Below are positions 1 through 8,801 of a DNA stretch of 64,000 nt, one piece after another (positions within the stretch are counted from its first letter, which is position 1; the number at the start of each line of letters is the position of its first letter). This DNA comes from Gracilimonas halophila. GTDB taxonomy: Bacteria > Bacteroidota > Rhodothermia > Balneolales > Balneolaceae. A model generated the notes under the pieces. The model worked only from the letters and a program-made list of their open reading frames with translations, was not told the DNA's origin and searched no databases. Both the position numbers and the translations under genes were made by a program. Where the stretch lies: positions 496,001 to 560,000 of the forward strand of contig NZ_JBHULI010000024.1 of NCBI RefSeq assembly GCF_042684365.1, written 5' to 3'.

Positions 1-1
1 G

Positions 2-277
2 ATCTCTACCGGGGGATCAGCTATTTCAGTAGTTGAAGCGTTACAATTTGTAGGTGCCAAGGTAGATGCCGTACTTTCAATTTTTACTTATGATTTTGAT
101 AAAGCCTCTAAAAAATTCAAAGATGCTGGTGTAACTGTTTATACGCTCACCGATTATAAGACACTCGTTAATGTAGCTGTTGAAAAAGGGATGATAAACG
201 GAGATGACCTGGACCTGCTTTCAAGCTGGAGAGATCATCCTGAAACATGGCCTGAATCTCCTGAAGAAGATCAATAA
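2..277 (+). CDS. pyrE: Orotate phosphoribosyltransferase, C-terminal part (cut by window start)
   Basis: The reading frame enters from the left edge and ends at TAA 275-277, giving the last 91 residues. It opens with ISTGGSA, the end of the PRPP-binding loop (usually D-L/V-I-S-T-G-G-S) of orotate phosphoribosyltransferases, followed by VVEAL and the helix-strand pattern of the type I phosphoribosyltransferase fold (GAKVDAVLSIFTYDF). The C-terminus with WRDHPETWPE is a common ending in bacterial PyrE. The enzyme joins orotate and PRPP to make orotidine 5'-phosphate in pyrimidine synthesis. The N-terminus is missing only because of the window edge. No terminator is obvious before miaB, 36 bases downstream. 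Confidence 0.8.
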   Translation: MSTGGSAISVVEALQFVGAKVDAVLSIFTYDFDKASKKFKDAGVTVYTLTDYKTLVNVAVEKGMINGDDLDLLSSWRDHPETWPESPEEDQ

Positions 278-313
278 TCTATATTTTTTTAAATTCTTAA
301 AAAGTTTAGTGCA

Positions 314-1672
314 GTGACTAATAAAACATTTTATATCGAAACCTACGGTTGCCAGATGAATTTCGCCGATTCTGAGATCGTGAATTCCATTTTGCTGGAA
401 GAAGGAATGAAACCCGTACATGACGCCGAGAGCGCAGATGTGGTTTTAGTGAATACCTGTTCCATACGTGAAAATGCAGAAACAAAAGTCTGGAATAGAC
501 TGAAGGAACTCCGATCCATAAAGAAAGAAAATGGCGAATTGACGGTGGGTGTGTTAGGCTGTATGGCTGAACGCATCAAAGATCGGATTATAGAGCAAGA
601 GCATTTAGTTGATATCGTGGTTGGCCCCGATGCATATCGTGATATACCTAATCTGTTACAGGAAGTTGATGATGGACGAAAAGCAGTAAATGTGTTACTC
701 TCGCTGGAAGAAACCTATGCAGATATTGCTCCTGTCAGAACTACCGGAAATGGGGTAAACGCATTTGTATCCATTATGCGTGGTTGCGACAATATGTGTG
801 CATTTTGCGTAGTGCCATTCACCAGAGGCCGAGAGCGCAGCCGTCCTATGGGGTCAATTCTTAAAGAGATCAAGCAACTTAGTGATGAAGGATATAAGGA
901 AGTAACCCTGCTTGGACAAAATGTAAATTCCTACCTCGATGGAGAAACTACATTTACCAAACTGATGGATGAAGCAAGTAAAGTAGATCCTGAAATACGG
1001 TTTCGATTCTCCTCTCCTCACCCAAAGGATTTTCCGGATGACCTTCTGCATTTGATTGCAGAGCGACCAAACCTTTGCAATTATATCCACATTCCCGCAC
1101 AGGCAGGCAGCGATACCATGCTGGAACGAATGCGTCGACCATACACTCGAGAAGGTTATCTTGAACTCATTGATAACATGAAAGCCATTATACCCGGTGT
1201 TTCTCTTTCAACCGATATTATTGCGGGTTTTTGTGATGAAACGGAAGAAGAACATCAGCAAACATTGACTTTGATGGCAGAAGTTGAGTACGATCTGGCT
1301 TATATGTTTGCCTACTCCGAACGTGAGCGGACACTTGCAGCGCGCAAATTTGAAGACAATGTTCCTGAAGAAACTAAAAAAAGACGATTATCGGAGATCA
1401 TCACTCAGCAAAGAGAAATTCAGGAAAGACGGAATAAAGAAGAAGTAGGCCGCCGTCATTTAGTACTTGTGGAAAGCACCAGCAAAAAATCGGATGCCCA
1501 GCTTAGTGGACGAACCGATACCAATAAGATGGTAGTTTTTGACCGAAAGGATTTCAAACCCGGTGATTATGTTGAAGTTGAAGTCAAGGAAACAACCTCA
1601 GCTACGCTGATCGCAGATCCAATACGGAAGACCACCCTTTCCGAATACTATGGAGCAGAAGTTGTAGCCTGA
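314..1672 (+). CDS. miaB: tRNA-2-methylthio-N6-dimethylallyladenosine synthase MiaB
   Basis: A 452-residue radical-SAM methylthiotransferase that adds the methylthio group at C2 of i6A37 in tRNAs reading UNN codons. Three parts are visible: an N-terminal UPF0004 domain with the cluster cysteines (ETYGCQMN near residue 12, NTCS near 48, GCMAER near 82); a radical-SAM core with CDNMCAFC (CxxxCxxC, near residue 157) and PFTRGRERSRP; and a C-terminal TRAM domain (about 380-445). The motif AQAGSD is typical of MiaB. Length matches the family. The start is GTG at 314, directly before TNKTFYIETYGCQMN; no ATG lies in frame between the upstream stop and the first conserved residues. The next gene starts on the base after the stop, suggesting coupled translation. 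Confidence 0.95.
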   Translation: MTNKTFYIETYGCQMNFADSEIVNSILLEEGMKPVHDAESADVVLVNTCSIRENAETKVWNRLKELRSIKKENGELTVGVLGCMAERIKDRIIEQEHLVDIVVGPDAYRDIPNLLQEVDDGRKAVNVLLSLEETYADIAPVRTTGNGVNAFVSIMRGCDNMCAFCVVPFTRGRERSRPMGSILKEIKQLSDEGYKEVTLLGQNVNSYLDGETTFTKLMDEASKVDPEIRFRFSSPHPKDFPDDLLHLIAERPNLCNYIHIPAQAGSDTMLERMRRPYTREGYLELIDNMKAIIPGVSLSTDIIAGFCDETEEEHQQTLTLMAEVEYDLAYMFAYSERERTLAARKFEDNVPEETKKRRLSEIITQQREIQERRNKEEVGRRHLVLVESTSKKSDAQLSGRTDTNKMVVFDRKDFKPGDYVEVEVKETTSATLIADPIRKTTLSEYYGAEVVA

Positions 1673-3112
1673 GTGAACAATAAGGCAACATATCTGTTCG
1701 CGAGCTGTCTGTTTCTCTTAAGTATTGCTCTTACTCAGCAAAGTAATGCTCAGAATTCATTAGGAATAGTCTGGGAAGTTCCATCGGATACAGCCGGAGT
1801 AAATGAGCAACTCGAAGAGTTTTCAGATTTGGGTGTCACCCATATCGAGGTTTCTCATCCTGTTCCCTCTTCAATAATGGAGTTACTTGAAAGGTCAGAT
1901 TTAGCTGTTCTAATTCGTAGCGGAAATAGATTTTTTACCATTTCTGAGATCGAAGTTCAATCTGACCAATTAACTCAAAATTACATTGATTTTGCAGAAC
2001 AATATCGACCATACCTCAATGTAGCAGGACTTGGTTTACTATCACATAGTCATTTTGATCACCCTTTATTTTCTGATGTCTTTAATCCTATAATTGACTC
2101 ACTGTCCACAGTTTCCAATAAATCATTTTACTTCTTCCAAAGAGAAAAATGGTATAGTTTTGGCAATCCCCAACAACCATTTGGAACCTTCTATCCCGAT
2201 CAGTCCTATCAACCCTCCGACCTCTTTGCATTTGATACTGCTATGCATTCTTTGATAGCAACGAATTCTGATCAATTGCTTTTTATTCAGTCCTCATGGT
2301 TCTTAGAGGCTATTTCTCAATATCCTGAGCTATCTAATTCTCTAATAGAGTATCATGAAAAGAACCTATGGGAGCTTCCATTTCCAAATACGAGTGACCA
2401 AGGAGTTGCAGCAAATTGGATGGTTCTTATTTTATTATTGCTTTGGGCTGCTCTGGCAATACAGATGAAATATCTTCCATATGTACGCCCCCTGATCGTA
2501 CGATTCTATTTAGCTCATCGCTTTTATGTTGATGACATTCTACATTACCGTGAGCGTTACCTTGCACCCGGTATTTTGATGATGGTAAAGCATGCAATTT
2601 TTGGAGGTTTGGTATTCTATATTGTTGCCAAAATTCTACTTTCGCAACATGGTATAGCAGCGTTCTTTCATCACCTCCCTTTCTTTGCCATTACCGGCAG
2701 TAATTATTTCTCATTTTTCTTTTTTGGACTGATTCTTATTCTCTTGACCCAGATCCTGACTTTACTTTGGCTACATTTACCTGCTAAATCACTAGATCAT
2801 TTCAGTCAAACCGTGAACCTATATGCCGGTTCTTTTTATATTGATTTCTTGATCATCACTCTAATGATCACTTTATTTGTTGCACAAATAGGGTCATCTC
2901 TGACACTTATATTTGCAGCTGTTTATGTTTTAATATGGTTTCTGGCATTTAATTTGGCCGCTTTTGATACTTCCAGAAGTATGGGTTCCGGGCGGTTTTT
3001 ATACCTGTTCTTGACCATAGGTCTTCATACTGTCCTTTCCTTTGCAGCCGTTCTTCTTATTCTGCTTAACACCAACCTGATTGAGATCTTAAATCTCGCT
3101 ATCTCACTATAA
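1673..3112 (+). CDS. Signal peptide plus periplasmic domain plus polytopic membrane protein, function unknown
   Basis: A 479-residue protein starting with GTG on the base after the miaB stop. Residues 1-26 look like a Sec signal peptide ending near SNAQ. Residues 27-240 form a soluble domain whose start (SLGIVWEVPSDTAGVNEQLEEFSDLGVTHIE, partly quoted as GVTHIEVSHP) resembles the first strands of a TIM-barrel glycosidase-like fold, but I see no clear catalytic signature. From about residue 245 there are roughly six hydrophobic segments separated by short loops. The architecture suggests an envelope sensor or enzyme held in the inner membrane with the N-terminal domain outside. I do not recognise a named family. 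The stop-start contact with miaB suggests co-transcription. Confidence 0.75.
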   Translation: MNNKATYLFASCLFLLSIALTQQSNAQNSLGIVWEVPSDTAGVNEQLEEFSDLGVTHIEVSHPVPSSIMELLERSDLAVLIRSGNRFFTISEIEVQSDQLTQNYIDFAEQYRPYLNVAGLGLLSHSHFDHPLFSDVFNPIIDSLSTVSNKSFYFFQREKWYSFGNPQQPFGTFYPDQSYQPSDLFAFDTAMHSLIATNSDQLLFIQSSWFLEAISQYPELSNSLIEYHEKNLWELPFPNTSDQGVAANWMVLILLLLWAALAIQMKYLPYVRPLIVRFYLAHRFYVDDILHYRERYLAPGILMMVKHAIFGGLVFYIVAKILLSQHGIAAFFHHLPFFAITGSNYFSFFFFGLILILLTQILTLLWLHLPAKSLDHFSQTVNLYAGSFYIDFLIITLMITLFVAQIGSSLTLIFAAVYVLIWFLAFNLAAFDTSRSMGSGRFLYLFLTIGLHTVLSFAAVLLILLNTNLIEILNLAISL

Positions 3113-3286
3113 GAAAAGTTTTCAACCGGAAAATGACACGGTAGACAGTTCGTTTCTAAATCTACTAAGCATGTAATTCATTCTCGATGTATTGGCTCTG
3201 CCACTGCTTAATTCCTTCAAACAAAAAGATCCATGCCCTCTTTCGAAGACATGGATCTTAAAACGTCCTGGTTATTCGGTCGGAGA

Positions 3287-3545
3287 TTATCCGAGGAATC
3301 CAAGTGCTGACTGTGGTCCCATGTTGGCCTGTGCCAATGCTGAGGTTGAAGTCTGCTTAAGGATCTGTAGTCGTACCGACTCACTCTGCTCTTTCGCAAA
3401 GTCAGCATCCATAATTCTACTTGCTGCAGAACTGTTAGCTGAGATCGATTGTGAAAGAGTTACTTCACGGGTACTCAGTGAAGACTGACCCATCCCAATA
3501 TAAAGTGTTGCTTTCGAAGGTTACCGGTATTCTCCAGAAACTGAA
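3287..3545 (-). pseudogene. Flagellin C-terminal fragment (fliC remnant)
   Basis: Minus-strand codons ending at TAA 3287-3289 encode a run with SRIMDADFAKEQ, VRLQILKQTSTSALAQAN and PQSALGFLG. This is the conserved C-terminal D0/D1 helix of bacterial flagellins. An open piece of about 68 codons begins at ATG 3493. Just upstream, in another frame, FLENTGNLRKQHFILG could be the preceding part of the same helix, which would put a frameshift near 3495-3500. The N-terminal helix and central domain, usually more than 150 further residues, are absent because egtD ends at 3616. No other flagellar gene is in the window. I call it a decayed gene end rather than a working flagellin. Confidence 0.8.
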
Positions 3546-3615
3546 TGAACCCATGTAGAAGTCACAGAGAAAAGCCCTAACTACTACTTATACCGCTCTG
3601 ACATATCCACTTAAC

Positions 3616-4557
3616 TTAGCTCAGAAATTGAATTGCGAAGAGCTGCTCATCATCCATCCACGTTTGTACATTACTGAAAACCGAGGACGTCATTTCTCTG
3701 AATGAACTCAGCGAATATTTATGTGAATTCTCAGTATGGATGGTTTCCCCTTTTTCAAAAAAGATCTTTTCCCCAGAAATGGTCACCGTTTGATCGATCA
3801 AACTTTCAAGATGCATCTCTATTCTGTTCTCTTCCTCATTGAAAATAGCTTTGTGATGAAATTGATCCAAATCGAAATCTGCATTCAGTTCCCTGTTTAT
3901 ACGAATCAGGATGTTCTTATTAAATGCTGCAGTCACACCTTTTGAGTCATCATATGCTGCAATAAGTTTCTCCTCATCCTTAATGAGGTCGAACCCAATA
4001 AGCAGTCCGCCATCGTTATCGATCAAATTTGAGATCAAGCGGATGAAATCAGTAGCATTCTCTCTGGTGAAATTTCCGATCGTTGAACCCGGAAAGTAGA
4101 ATACTTTTTTAACTTCATCAGGTGATTCCGGCAGATCAAAAGGCTTGGTATAATCAGCTGCTACAGGTTCAATCGTTAAATTGGGATATTCCTCCTGCAG
4201 ATTACGGGCTTCGTTTTGAAGGAATTCTTCGGAAATATCAACAGGTACATATGAATGAAGTTCTTCCAGGTGATCGAGCAGCAACCTGGTCTTTAAGCTA
4301 CTCCCGCTCCCCAATTCGATCAGCTGAACATGTTTATCTAATGCCGCAGTGATATCCCGGATATTATTCTCCTTGATATTGAGTTCCGTTCGAGTCAGGT
4401 AATATTCATCCAGTCCGCAGATCTTCTCAAAAAGCTCGGATCCCTTGTTATCATAAAAGTATTTACTGGGCAGACTTTTTTGGGGATGTCTAAGGCCTTC
4501 AAGAACATCATCCAATAATGCTGTTGATGTACTCACTTCCTGGTATTCGGTGCTCAT
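3616..4557 (-). CDS. egtD: L-histidine N-alpha-methyltransferase EgtD (ergothioneine synthesis)
   Basis: A 313-residue SAM-dependent methyltransferase of the EgtD family (usual length about 320), which trimethylates histidine to hercynine. Visible signatures are the N-terminal SKYFYDNKGSELFEKI (substrate-pocket region), the SAM-binding loop LIELGSGSSLKTRLLL (about 82-97), YVPVDIS (strand 2) and FYFPGSTIGNFT (about 157). It lies 31 bases downstream of egtB on the same strand, so the two probably form one mRNA. No egtC- or egtE-like gene is adjacent, as in many bacteria that keep only the egtB-egtD pair. The ATG at 4557 gives a normal N-terminus. Confidence 0.93.
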   Translation of the reverse strand: MSTEYQEVSTSTALLDDVLEGLRHPQKSLPSKYFYDNKGSELFEKICGLDEYYLTRTELNIKENNIRDITAALDKHVQLIELGSGSSLKTRLLLDHLEELHSYVPVDISEEFLQNEARNLQEEYPNLTIEPVAADYTKPFDLPESPDEVKKVFYFPGSTIGNFTRENATDFIRLISNLIDNDGGLLIGFDLIKDEEKLIAAYDDSKGVTAAFNKNILIRINRELNADFDLDQFHHKAIFNEEENRIEMHLESLIDQTVTISGEKIFFEKGETIHTENSHKYSLSSFREMTSSVFSNVQTWMDDEQLFAIQFLS

Positions 4558-4588
4558 TGATATTGCTGTCGATGAATTACTTTTTTAT

Positions 4589-5902
4589 TTATTTGGCCAG
4601 ACGAATACCGGTAAACTGCCAGCGCTCGTTAGCATGGAAAAAATTACGATAGGTCTTTCTGAAATGAGATTCTGAAGTTGCACAAGAACCCCCTCTCAAC
4701 ACATACTGATTACACATGAATTTCCCATTGTATTCGCCCAATGCACCGGGCAGGGGTCTATATCCCGGGTATGGTGCATACGAACTTTGAGTCCACTGCC
4801 ATGCCTCTCCGAACATCTGTTGTAACCCGGCTTTCTCTGACTGCAGTGCCGCCGGCTGTAAATATCCTGCATCGGCAAAATTTCCTTCTACCTCCATTGA
4901 TTCTGCAGCCACCTCCCACTCCTGTTCAGTCGGTAAGCGATATCCTTTCCATCGGGCATAGGCATCCGCTTCAAAATAACTGACATGCGTCACGGGATCA
5001 TTCAAATCGATCTTTACCACTCCTGACAAGGTGAATTGATACCATTCTCCGTCTACCTTACGCCAGTGTAGCGGAGCCTTCCATCCTTCATCCCTGATGG
5101 TTGAAAACCCCTCATCCAGCCACCACTTGGGTTCGCTGTAGGTTCCGGCTTCCATGAATTCCAGATATTCGCCATTTGTAACCAAACGACTTGCCAGCTC
5201 AAAATCATGAATGTAGGTTTTATGCCGGGGAAATTCGTTGTCATAGCCAAAACCCTTTCCATCATGACCTACCTCATATACTCCTTCCTCAAAACCGATC
5301 CATGAAATTTCGGGGATTGATCTTGCTTTGGGGCGGTCTACATTTTTATACACCGGATCCAATGGGTTCTGGGAAAACATATACTTCAGATCGGTCATCA
5401 ACAATTCCTGATGCTGTTGCTCATGATGGATCCCTATCTCAATGATCGGCCCCCATTTCTCATACTGTTCATCCGTAGCATCTTTGATCAGATCAACCAC
5501 ATGCTCGTTAATACTCTTCCGGTATTCGAACACCTGTTTCACCGTAGGCCGGGAAATATTACCCCGCCGGGCCCTGCAGTGCGGCACCCCGGTCTGCAGA
5601 TAGTAGGAATTAAATAAGTAGCTATACTGTGGATGAATGGGATCATAATCTTCAAGCTCCTTCTCCAATAAAAAAGTCTCGAAGAACCAGGTGGTATGTG
5701 CAAGATGCCACTTGGCAGGACTCGCATTCTCCCTAACCTGAATTACATAATCCTCGATCTCAAGCGGATCGGTTATTGTTTCGGTAAAAGCCCGGACTGT
5801 TTCAAACTTTTGGATAAGCTCATTTCGGGAAAATCTGAATTCAGTTTCTGAATTATCTTCAGGTGCCGCTTTAAGTGGGGTCGCTGTTTTCTCCATTTCC
5901 AT
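4589..5902 (-). CDS. egtB: Ergothioneine synthesis sulfoxide synthase EgtB
   Basis: A 437-residue non-heme iron enzyme that couples hercynine with a thiol donor (cysteine or gamma-glutamylcysteine) to form the sulfoxide precursor of ergothioneine. The N-terminal half is a DinB-like four-helix domain with the iron ligands: WHLAHTTW (near residue 65) and HHEQQHQELL (near 160, HxxxHxE). The C-terminal half is an FGE/sulfatase-modifying domain, with GFGYDNEFPRHKTYI, VTHVSYFEADAYARWKGYRLPTE (partly quoted) and the ending YVLRGGSC and FHANERWQFTGIRLA. Length fits the family. It is the first gene of the egtB-egtD operon. The substrate thiol cannot be told from sequence by eye. Confidence 0.93.
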   Translation of the reverse strand: MEMEKTATPLKAAPEDNSETEFRFSRNELIQKFETVRAFTETITDPLEIEDYVIQVRENASPAKWHLAHTTWFFETFLLEKELEDYDPIHPQYSYLFNSYYLQTGVPHCRARRGNISRPTVKQVFEYRKSINEHVVDLIKDATDEQYEKWGPIIEIGIHHEQQHQELLMTDLKYMFSQNPLDPVYKNVDRPKARSIPEISWIGFEEGVYEVGHDGKGFGYDNEFPRHKTYIHDFELASRLVTNGEYLEFMEAGTYSEPKWWLDEGFSTIRDEGWKAPLHWRKVDGEWYQFTLSGVVKIDLNDPVTHVSYFEADAYARWKGYRLPTEQEWEVAAESMEVEGNFADAGYLQPAALQSEKAGLQQMFGEAWQWTQSSYAPYPGYRPLPGALGEYNGKFMCNQYVLRGGSCATSESHFRKTYRNFFHANERWQFTGIRLAK

Positions 5903-6231
5903 ACCTTTATACCTGTTTTTACGTTGATGCCGGCAAAGTCGTGTTTCTTACCTTATCTAACTCGAATGTGACAACGGTAATTCCAATATGCTCTTCAAAA
6001 AGTTGTTAGGCATTCCCGCTTAATGTATCAAAAAAACATCTCATATCTTTTCAAACTCGTTAGCTGCTTAGGGCTTGGTAATTCAAGCTTAGCAAGTAAG
6101 TCACACTTTGAGATCCCTCGTGTTCAACAGTATTGCCTTCCCGAACCCAATATACACTCGGGATGACGACTTTTGGAGTTTTTTTTGAGCCCGTTGCCCT
6201 ACTTCGAACTCCTTACCAAGCTCTGGCTTTT

Positions 6232-6352
6232 GAAGCCGGAGCTTAACAACGAGGGGAAAGTTGAAATGCGATGGACGATGAACGATGGACCGATCTGCGA
6301 AGTGGGGGAACTCCGAAAAAACGTGGGGAAGTTTTCAACAAGGCAAAGGAGG
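6232..6352 (+). repeat. Repeat R, copy 1
   Basis: Begins GAAGCCGGAGCTTAACAACG and runs through GGGGAAAGTTGAAATGCG, a short run of GATGGAC-type units, CGATCTGCGA and ACGTGGGGAAGTTTTCAACA. Matches copies at 6726 and 7096 with few differences. Confidence 0.85.
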
Positions 6353-6654
6353 CCGATGCTTATAAATACCAGATAAATCATTCTGCCATCTCTCTATAGT
6401 TTGAGGCAGAGCCTCAGTACGACATTACGGAGCAGAGCACCGTAACGAGCACAAGGACCAAACCCATCGGCCTTAGAATTTTGGCCGGATTAAGTGAGTG
6501 ATGATGCAGCGTCCCGCCTCCCGGCGGGGTATAATTCCATACCGGCTCGGCAACCCGCACTATCTCAACTGGTGATGGACCATTGGAATTATACAGCAAG
6601 TCATCGCGAACGCCGGACAAAATTCGCAGCCGGTCCCGAACGCTTTCGGGATGG

Positions 6655-6676
6655 TTCTTTTGTCGACACAAAAGAA
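6655..6676. repeat. Hairpin element H, copy 1
   Basis: Inverted arms TTCTTTTGT and ACAAAAGAA with a four-base CGAC loop, followed by CAAGGAAGGTGAA. The same arms and right flank recur at 7032-7067. Confidence 0.85.
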
Positions 6677-6725
6677 CAAGGAAGGTGAATACGAGCAATC
6701 AGTCAGAATAAGCACGGTAAACCAA

Positions 6726-6840
6726 AGCTTAACAATGAGGGGAAAGTTGAAATGCGATGGACGATGGACGATGGACCGATCTGCGAGGTGGGGTAACTCC
6801 GAAAACACGTGGGGAAGTTTTCAACAAGGTAAAGAAAGCC
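6726..6840 (+). repeat. Repeat R, copy 2
   Basis: Same order of blocks as copy 1: AGCTTAACAATGAGGGGAAA, the GATGGAC units, CGATCTGCGAGGTGGGG, and ACGTGGGGAAGTTTTCAACA. It carries GATGGACGATGGACGATGG where copy 1 has GATGGACGATGAACGATGG. Confidence 0.85.
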
Positions 6841-7031
6841 GGCAAGAAACAGGTAAACCAATTATTCGGCCTTAGAAAAAAGAGCGTTAAGAAGATGACG
6901 CAATGAAGCGTTAAGAAAGAAATCAAACCGCATGGCATTTAAATTACCTGCAAGCCCGGCGATGGAGCATTGATTTCTTTTAGTGGAATGGAGTCAGCTT
7001 TAGCTCTTTTTTCGCAGCCGGGAGCTTTTGG

Positions 7032-7053
7032 TTCTTTTGTCGGCACAAAAGAA
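7032..7053. repeat. Hairpin element H, copy 2
   Basis: Arms TTCTTTTGT and ACAAAAGAA with a CGGC loop, followed by CAAGGAAGGTGAA. One loop base differs from copy 1. Confidence 0.85.
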
Positions 7054-7095
7054 CAAGGAAGGTGAACACGGGAAACAAAGCAGCTTAGGGCACGG

Positions 7096-7197
7096 GAAGC
7101 CGGAGCTTAACAACGAGGGGAAAGTTGAAATGCGATGGACGATGAACGATGGACCGATGAACCGATGGACCGATCTGCGAGGTGGGGAAGTTTTCAG
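7096..7197 (+). repeat. Repeat R, copy 3 (expanded GATGGACC run)
   Basis: Starts GAAGCCGGAGCTTAACAACG like copy 1, but has an extra 16 bases of GATGAACC/GATGGACC units and lacks the ACTCCGAAAA block before GTGGGGAAGTTTTCA. The unit number therefore varies between copies. Confidence 0.85.
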
Positions 7198-7273
7198 GAG
7201 AAATACCTCCAGTTTATAACTCCTGCATCACACCAAACGAACGAAACCATATCGTGCTAATGTTTTGGTGCTC

Positions 7274-7672
7274 ATGTATCTTAACCGCCTCACTTTAACC
7301 GGGAACTCATTGTCCGACTCCTTATTTTTCCTCTCCATAGTTATCGCCGGATTTTTTCTGATCTATGGAATACAATGCCTGCGGTCTCCCTTTATGAAAG
7401 AAGAATTTCATCGATATGGAATGGGAGATGGACTAAGGAAACTCACAGGTATATCTCAGCTTGTAGGCGCCGGCGGCCTTCTAGCCGGACTATACATCAG
7501 CATACTGGGCTTTCTTTCAGCCTGCGGTTTATGCCTCATGATGGTGGTCGCTTTCAGTACACGCTTAAGGGTGAGAGATTCCTTGAATCAGACTCTCCCC
7601 TCTTTTTTCTTCCTGTTGTTAAACGGCTACCTGGCTTACAAGTATCTGATACTTGTTCTCAATGACCTATAG
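7274..7672 (+). CDS. DoxX-like four-helix membrane protein
   Basis: About 132 residues from ATG 7274 (TTG and GTG codons just upstream are less likely starts). Four hydrophobic helices are visible, with IYGIQCLRSPFMKEEFHRYG between the first two and GISQLVGAGGLLAGL in the second, the pattern of small DoxX-like proteins. These are inner-membrane proteins with poorly known roles, some linked to redox or thiol stress. The gene is convergent with another DoxX-like gene at 7667-8038, and both stops lie in the palindrome CTATAG at 7667-7672. Repeats fill the upstream side. Confidence 0.7.
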   Translation: MYLNRLTLTGNSLSDSLFFLSIVIAGFFLIYGIQCLRSPFMKEEFHRYGMGDGLRKLTGISQLVGAGGLLAGLYISILGFLSACGLCLMMVVAFSTRLRVRDSLNQTLPSFFFLLLNGYLAYKYLILVLNDL

Positions 7673-8038
7673 AAGAACGATTGCAAGCGACAGAACCAAA
7701 AAGGTAAAGGCAGGAAACGATTTTTTTAAGGGGTCTTTTACTTTTAGATGCATGCTAACTGCTCCAAACATCAAAGCCGCGATGCCATATGCTGAATAGG
7801 TTTCCAGTGCCGGATATTCTGTAAGAAAAATGGAAGCTAAAAGCCCCACAGCAAACAAGATCTTCAGTCCGCCAACGGTCCACATGAACCAAACAGGCAA
7901 TCCATAGGCCTTAAATTCTTCTTCAAGGTTTCCGGCCTCGCCCCCTCTCCATTGCGTTTTTTTGCCTGATCGCAATAACCAGACATTTAAGATACTGAGC
8001 CCGACAATTACTTTTAATGCGATGATTAGGTATTCCAT
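7667..8038 (-). CDS. DoxX-like four-helix membrane protein
   Basis: A 123-residue protein with four predicted membrane helices. It has FKAYGLPVWFMWTVGGLKIL and a charged turn VKDPLKK before the last helix, matching the plan of the convergent neighbour (RVRDSLNQ at the same place). The shared features suggest the two are distant paralogues of the DoxX-like superfamily. The C-termini overlap by six bases. No function can be assigned beyond an integral membrane protein. Confidence 0.7.
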   Translation of the reverse strand: MEYLIIALKVIVGLSILNVWLLRSGKKTQWRGGEAGNLEEEFKAYGLPVWFMWTVGGLKILFAVGLLASIFLTEYPALETYSAYGIAALMFGAVSMHLKVKDPLKKSFPAFTFLVLSLAIVLL

Positions 8039-8242
8039 AATTTCCTGTAACTAAATTCCTGATTCTATGATTAGACTTTGACCGATCAAACCGCAATCAA
8101 TAAAGACAATAATTGCGTTTATTACTAAGACTTTATTGGATTATTTCGCTAAATCCGTATTTGGGTAAGAAATCCTGAGAACCGAAATGCAGCCTCATAA
8201 ATACTAAAGGAACGAAATAGCCCTCCTCCCGATTTCAAAACA

Positions 8243-8801
8243 ATGAGAACCTCCTTTCCTTTACTTGTGAAGTACCTAATTGGAATGATCCTTATCACTT
8301 TGCCCATGAACAGCGAAACTATTGTTGATCTTACTGCTTCTTCTGATCTCCAAAACTGGCGTATTGTTGACGATGTTGTTATGGGCGGACGATCTTCGGG
8401 TAACTTCAAGCTTACTTCAGAAGGACATGGCCGGTATACGGGCGAGATCTCCCTGGAGAATAACGGCGGCTTTTCTTCATTGCGATATGCTTTTCCCCCG
8501 ATGAATGTGAATCCTGATAACCACATACGCCTTCGAGTTAAAGGCGACGGAAAAGAGTATCAGTTCAGGATCAAAAACGATAGGCATACCCGCCATTCTT
8601 ATGTTTTATGAATTTGAAACCTCCGGAAAGTGGCAAACCATAGATATCCCGTTACAGGAAATGTACCCGGTTTTCAGGGGCAGAAAGCTTAACCTGCCCG
8701 ATTTTGATCACAACAGCATGGAGGAACTCACCTTCCTGATCGGAAATAAAAAGCCTGAATCTTTTGAACTGCTGATTGATGAGATCGAACTGATCAAATA
8801 G
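8243..8801 (+). pseudogene. CIA30-family protein (complex I intermediate-associated 30-like), frameshifted
   Basis: Two overlapping frames encode one CIA30-like protein. The first (8243-8611) has an N-terminal hydrophobic segment, then WRIVDDVVMGGRSSGNF, GFSSLRY and LRVKGDGKEYQFRIKNDR, and ends shortly after RHSYV. The second (from about 8605 to 8801) resumes with YEFETSGKWQTIDIPL, YPVFRGRKLN and LTFLIGNKKPESFELLID. Family members read RHSYVYEFET without a break, so one extra T in the TTTT run at 8604-8607 explains the shift. Total length restored would be about 185 residues, normal for secreted bacterial CIA30-like proteins. A sequencing error in the run is also possible. Confidence 0.8.

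Larger units (their letters stand above)
5903..7273. repeat. Gene-free 1.3-kb repeat cluster
   Basis: No credible gene is seen here on either strand. The stretch holds three copies of a roughly 100-120 bp repeat (6232-6352, 6726-6840, 7096-7197), two copies of a hairpin element (6648-6690 and 7024-7067), a long inverted pair GTATAATTCCA / TGGAATTATAC around 6529-6594, and a segment near 6142-6205 (CACTCGGGATGACGAC) that recurs near 8853-8950. Short open frames here are chance products of the repeats. It behaves like a landing zone for non-coding repeats between egtB and the DoxX-like gene. Confidence 0.8.

Noticed and set aside
3192..3488. Plus-strand open frame opposite the flagellin fragment
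   Set aside because: The minus strand matches the flagellin C-terminus, so the plus frame is a shadow.
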